From positions 1,931,001 through 1,995,000 of the forward strand of contig OW028577.1 of assembly GCA_932294295.1 (NCBI GenBank): DNA of 64,000 nucleotides, read 5' to 3'. A program made the translations under genes and the position numbers. Below, in pieces: positions 60,231 through 64,000 of the stretch (the first letter of the stretch is position 1; the number at the start of each line of letters is the position of its first letter). The notes under the pieces were generated by a model, which searched no databases, was not told where the DNA came from, and saw nothing but the letters and a program-made list of their open reading frames with translations. The stretch comes from Alitta virens (taxonomy: Eukaryota > Annelida > Polychaeta > Phyllodocida > Nereididae).

Positions 60231-60470
60231 GGTGCGAAAATTACGTAACTCATTAAGGAAGGTGTGAAAAGTTACGTAACTCATTAAGGAAGGTGTGAAA
60301 AGTTACGTAATTCGTTAAGGAAGGTGCGAAAAGTTACGTAACTCGTTAAGGAAGGTGCGAAAAGTTACGTAACTCGTTAAGGAAGGTGCGAAAGTTACGT
60401 AACTCGTTAAGGAAGGTGCGAAAAATTACGTAACTCGTTAAGGAAGGTGCGAAAAATTACGTAACTCGTT
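60231..60470. repeat. Tandem array of eight RTTACGTAAY palindromes
   Basis: Eight units of about 31-32 bp (GTTACGTAACTCGTTAAGGA then AGGTGCGAAAA). The first palindrome is at 60240-60249 and the last at 60456-60465; every one conforms to RTTACGTAAY. CTCGTTAATGAG/CTCGTTAACGAG words follow to about 60660. The array starts about 750 bp upstream of the ORF at 60986. Confidence 0.93.
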
Positions 60471-60985
60471 AATGACCAATAAGTATTTTCTTTTATTTCG
60501 TTAATGACATGATTATTACTCGTTAATGAGTGTAACGAAGTTAATTACATAACTCGTTAACGAGCGTAATTATTTCCCTTTGATGAAAATAATAACTCGT
60601 TAATGAGGTGATTATTACTCGTTAATGATCGTAATGACTTTCTTTAATTACATAACTCGTTGATGATCATAATTATTTTCTGTAGACATGATGAGTACAT
60701 CCTTAGTTATGATAATTATTTTCTGTAGACATGATAATTATTTTCTGTAGACATCATGAAATGAATTTAGTGAAAATCTGTAAGGATGCAGGATCAGCTG
60801 CCTTCATGACCTGCATGGAGGGTTCCGCGTCAACACACATGCATGACCATCTGCCAGAGCCTTAGGGTATATTCAATACCCAGTTAGCTACAAGAGAGCA
60901 TGACACACATGGCTAAAATAACTGACTATTACATAACAACTAACTATATATGTAGCACAACCCCACACTCTTTGACATTAGAAGT

Positions 60986-61465
60986 ATGTTCTTCCTATTG
61001 GCACTGGCTGACCAGATTCTTGCAGATATGAGAAGATCAAGAAAATGCCAATTCTGTAATATGTTAGAAGCAAGATTCGCATACTCCTGTTGCTATACAC
61101 AGGGTAATAAACATATGAAGACATGTTACCCCTGTCTTCGGAGAACAGCCATTCGAGACATCACCTTTTCAACACTTCGACTTATCCCCGAACCTGTAAA
61201 ACAGGTATGCTGTCCCTCATGCAAAACAAAGAATATACGATTCGTCAATTCTTCAGGACATATACTGAACATCCGCAGCGTTTTACAAGTCAGCCAGATA
61301 ACTGAGGCAGCCTGCGCCGCAAGAGTATACTTCCAGGAAGCCATGACTAGATTCAGCGTAGATGAACTCAGAACAAAACATGAACTGCTTACAAGAGTTA
61401 TGACACCATTAATCGAAATTCTACATTTTACAGACGATACATTGCTGTCATTATCTAATCTATGA
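60986..61465 (+). CDS. Cys-rich single-exon protein of unknown function, 159 aa
   Basis: I do not recognise the family. The ORF has an in-frame stop (TAG) 33 bp upstream of its ATG, ends in TGA at 61463-61465 and is followed by an AATAAA signal at 61484-61489, which supports a real compact gene. The N-terminal 14 residues are hydrophobic but short. Cysteines are arranged as C21-x2-C24, C35/C36, C47-x2-C50 and C75/C76-x2-C79, a pattern suited to two zinc sites as in RING-like or treble-clef folds. The C-terminal half looks helical, with no cysteine after Ala-Ala-Cys-Ala near residue 111. It lies tail-to-tail with the gene at 61787-63550, with 321 bp between the stops. It could also be a terminal exon of a longer gene (an AG precedes the ATG) or a sequence of transposon or viral origin. 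Confidence 0.6.
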   Translation: MFFLLALADQILADMRRSRKCQFCNMLEARFAYSCCYTQGNKHMKTCYPCLRRTAIRDITFSTLRLIPEPVKQVCCPSCKTKNIRFVNSSGHILNIRSVLQVSQITEAACAARVYFQEAMTRFSVDELRTKHELLTRVMTPLIEILHFTDDTLLSLSNL

Positions 61466-61483
61466 TGTACCCATAGACATGAA

Positions 61484-61489
61484 AATAAA
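61484..61489 (+). terminator. Polyadenylation signal AATAAA
   Basis: AATAAA lies 19 bp after the stop codon of the ORF at 60986-61465. For the opposing gene, TTTATT at 61605-61610 gives AATAAA on the minus strand. Confidence 0.6.
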
Positions 61490-61786
61490 ACATTTCAAAA
61501 CTGATATACATGTGTTCTTACTTTTAAACTCTACTAGATTTATCTATAAGCCATGAACAATTACCATAAAATCAAAAACAAAACCTGTGTACCATATATA
61601 AATTTTTATTAATCTAAAAAATCAAAAAAACTACAAACAACTTTTACTCAAGGATATATAAAATTACAAAAAACTAAAAGTCAGGGTTCCAAGAGATATC
61701 TGTAAAATAAAAACAAATCCTTAATTTTTCACATCATGATACAGTCAGTAAAAACAGAAAAAGGTAAATTTAATGAAAATACACAC

Positions 61787-63550
61787 CTAGTAGCACTGCC
61801 TTATACGTTCCTGTGCATTTAGGAAGGCTTGACGTCTCTGGCGCACCTCTGGAATAGAACGATCTGAAAATGATCCTGTTATGTATAACGCTTTGTCATA
61901 TCAATGTTATAAGCCTTTTCAGCTAAGTTAGAATTTAACTCTGCAAAATTTACATGAAAATACCCTCCCCATGTTATATCAAAGCTATTAGGCTTTTCAG
62001 TCAAGCTAGAATTTAACTCTGCAAAATTTACATGAAAATGGGCCCCCCTCCATGTAGATAATGTGTTGTTATATATCAAAGTTATTATGTTTTTTTCAGA
62101 CAAGTAAGAATTTAACTCTGCAAAATTTACTTACCACTGTTATCACTGCCCTGGCTGGAAGTGTCCCAATTCTCATGACGAAAGTTGAACAAGACTATAA
62201 ACAGAAATATTACCAGGTTGATATAACTACCTCATTTGTCAGTACTTAATGTAACATATAGAAACGTTGTACTATTTACCTTCTTCATCAGACTCATCAT
62301 GAGGGACAACAGCCGGTTCATTTAATCTCTGGCGTAACATTTCCAATTCCAGAGTCTCTCTTTCGCGGACATCATGCTGGACCATCTCCACGTAGCGATT
62401 TCTCTTTACAATCACTGCAAATGATGTAACAGATCAAATATATAAATTTTACATACGAAATCGTAAAGCTATCTAAGATTCTCTACTAAGTCAGTATTGA
62501 TACTCACCCTTGATGCAGAACACTACCCCAACTAACACTATCACGGTTGAGCCGACAGACAGAGGAATCACCAGCTTCCAGAATGGAGGAGTTCTTCTTG
62601 TCATCCTGATAATGGTCACAGGCGTCGTCCTATCGGCGGGGGGGTCAGTGGTAGGCGCTTCACTATCGATGAAGGGTGTTTCCGTGGAGGATGAGTCGGC
62701 TATTGGGGTGTCGGTGGTGGTAGACGCTTCATTATCAGGTCGGGGGGGCAAGGTAGAGGGGCTATCCATATCCGGCCCAATCGAGGTCATGGTCGATGAT
62801 CCATCCGAGGCCATTGTCGATGGGGCAGTCGAGGCCATGGTCGATGATCCATCCGAGGCCATTGTCGATGAACTTAGAGGGAAGGTCTCCGTTCGCCCGG
62901 ACTGAAACACAACCCTCAAAGAGACATCCATCTCAGACAACTGATGCATGACCTCTTCCTCATAATGCGTAAAAAAATCTGAAATAAAAAAAATGTGTAA
63001 ACTTAACTATCATAATTTGCCTTTTCTGTTTTTACCGACTATATCATGATGTGAACTATATATAAGCCTGGATAGTCTTTATCCTTCTGAGAGATATTTC
63101 ACTAGTTAGACAGTTCTTAAACAACTTCTCTGTTGACTGCCTTATACTATCTTGACATATAATTACAATGCATCTTAATGACACCAATTAATACAGCATA
63201 AATAGGTATGATGGCGGTACCATGACTCTGAACATCCAGATAAATATCTCGAGAGCAATTATCAAATGCATAGGGGTGTACATGTATATATATATATATA
63301 TGTATTAAGTTGAGTCTCACAATCATTTTAGCAAGAACGACACACCTATAGGTAAGTCATATGAATATTACAATCCTTTAATTTAAGTTTACTACCAGTT
63401 AAAGTCTTACCTAATTTCACTAATGCTGTCAAGGTCAAGATAGTGTATGTCCTCGACATCGTCCTCGCCGCAGATTAACACGTCAGGAGCTTCGCGACGA
63501 CACCCTAATACTAGCGATAAGACAGCCAGTCTCAACAGTAGCGCAATCAT
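61787..63550 (-). CDS. Mucin-like type I membrane protein, five exons, unknown family
   Basis: Exons 63550-63421, 62978-62508, 62414-62280, 62194-62135 and 61863-61787 join in phase to about 290 aa. Exon 1 gives a signal peptide (MIALLLRLAVLSLVLGC). Exon 2 starts with a short ordered part, then a Ser/Thr/Pro-rich stalk with repeated STMASDGSS and a membrane span (LVIPLSVGSTVIVLVGVVFC). Exons 3-5 make a cytoplasmic tail with an Arg/Glu-rich helix and acidic DESDEE. The product should sit at the cell surface with an O-glycosylated stalk. The exon 1 donor is uncertain: the better site at 63410 breaks the frame, whereas 63420 keeps it. A possible alternative last exon ending ISWNPDF-stop lies near 61675-61700. 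The family was not recognised. Confidence 0.7.
61890..62130. repeat. Three ~80-90-bp tandem repeats in an intron
   Basis: TTAGAATTTAACTCTGCAAA followed by ATTTACATG recurs at about 61930, 62007 and 62105. The third copy runs directly into the donor site of the exon at 62135-62194. Confidence 0.8.
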
Positions 63551-63630
63551 TGTAAATCCGATGGTAATTCCGAAATTAAGTGCAAGTTAGGTAGCAGTCT
63601 AAAGTGATATGACTTCTCCCTAATTATTTC

Positions 63631-63656
63631 ATATATATATAGCTGAATCGTATTGG
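63631..63656 (-). promoter_or_regulatory. Putative core promoter of the membrane-protein gene
   Basis: On the minus strand an AGCCAATA (CCAAT-type) word at about 63651-63658 is followed by a TATATATATA box at 63631-63641, some 85 bp before the start codon at 63550. The arrangement is plausible but (TA)n runs are common in this window. Confidence 0.45.
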
Positions 63657-63659
63657 CTA

Positions 63660-64000
63660 TACTAGTGTCATCAAATGTATTACTTATATCGGATACCTTT
63701 TATTTTGGTAGCCATGACAAATATTAACCCTTTTTAGAATGTCAGGATCTATTCAGTAATATCACCTGCGTTATATTAGGTGTCTATCGTTTGAACAGTG
63801 CGCGATTATGTAACACAGGCAGTTATACCAGGGCCTCAAAGGCAGGGTACGATGGCCAAGTGTCAACCCCCCAGGCATATCTTAAACCAGCTGCTAAACC
63901 CATACAGGCATTTATGACTGTCTTACACAATCTTTTTCATGATAAATCTATTTGAGCATACTGAATGACGCCTCTGTATTCAAAAAGCACATTGCCAATA
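63660..64000. other. Right edge, no gene seen
   Basis: Upstream flank of the membrane-protein gene. No ORF, repeat or RNA gene was recognised. Confidence 0.5.

Noticed and set aside
60986..63550. Assigning the right-hand gene pair to an endogenous virus
   Set aside because: The compact layout raised the idea, but I recognise no capsid, polymerase, integrase or terminase motif nearby, and the membrane-protein gene has ordinary spliceosomal introns.

Overview
The window is animal nuclear DNA: AT-rich, with multi-exon genes whose introns follow GT-AG rules, tRNA-derived SINEs, DNA transposon remnants and many minisatellites. The proteins (EDC3, MMAA, a myeloperoxidase-type heme peroxidase, an intronless rhodopsin-like GPCR) are bilaterian. 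The overall character suggests a marine invertebrate, most likely a non-vertebrate deuterostome (lancelet, hemichordate or echinoderm). That assignment is inference; the sequence does not settle the species.

Layout from left to right. (1) 1-3011, minus strand: 5' part of EDC3, running off the left edge. (2) 4572-8389, plus strand: complete six-exon MMAA, with a tRNA-Gly(TCC) gene antisense in intron 4. (3) 6184-12016 and 12017-24495 are two copies of a tandem duplication that spans the tail-to-tail boundary between MMAA (plus) and a heme peroxidase gene (minus). The left copy completes MMAA and carries three orphan terminal peroxidase exons. The right copy completes the peroxidase and carries broken MMAA exons. 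The right copy also took a 1.49-kb TTAA-flanked DNA element and a 5.2-kb decayed I/Jockey-like LINE, the latter bracketed by a ~540-bp direct repeat.

(4) 22343-55515, minus strand: the peroxidase gene, about 33 kb, with 13 terminal exons that join in phase. Its introns hold SINEs, foldback MITEs, a 2.9-kb long-inverted-repeat element, a ~515-bp CCT tract and a nested same-strand intronless GPCR gene (50899-52083) followed by a ~70-bp minisatellite. The first coding exon (signal peptide) is split by a 1439-bp hAT-like element with an 8-bp target-site duplication. Removing the element restores one continuous reading frame.

(5) 55516-60230: repeat-rich DNA with a palindromic MITE just upstream of the peroxidase start, a dead Tc1-like transposase and degenerate T-rich repeats. 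(6) 60231-60470: eight tandem near-perfect RTTACGTAAY palindromes. (7) 60986-63550: a compact convergent pair of unrecognised genes, a Cys-rich single-exon ORF (plus) and a five-exon mucin-like type I membrane protein (minus).

MMAA acts in mitochondrial cobalamin handling, EDC3 in mRNA decapping, the peroxidase in the secretory or extracellular space. I see no evidence that they form one pathway; what links them here is the duplication and transposon history.
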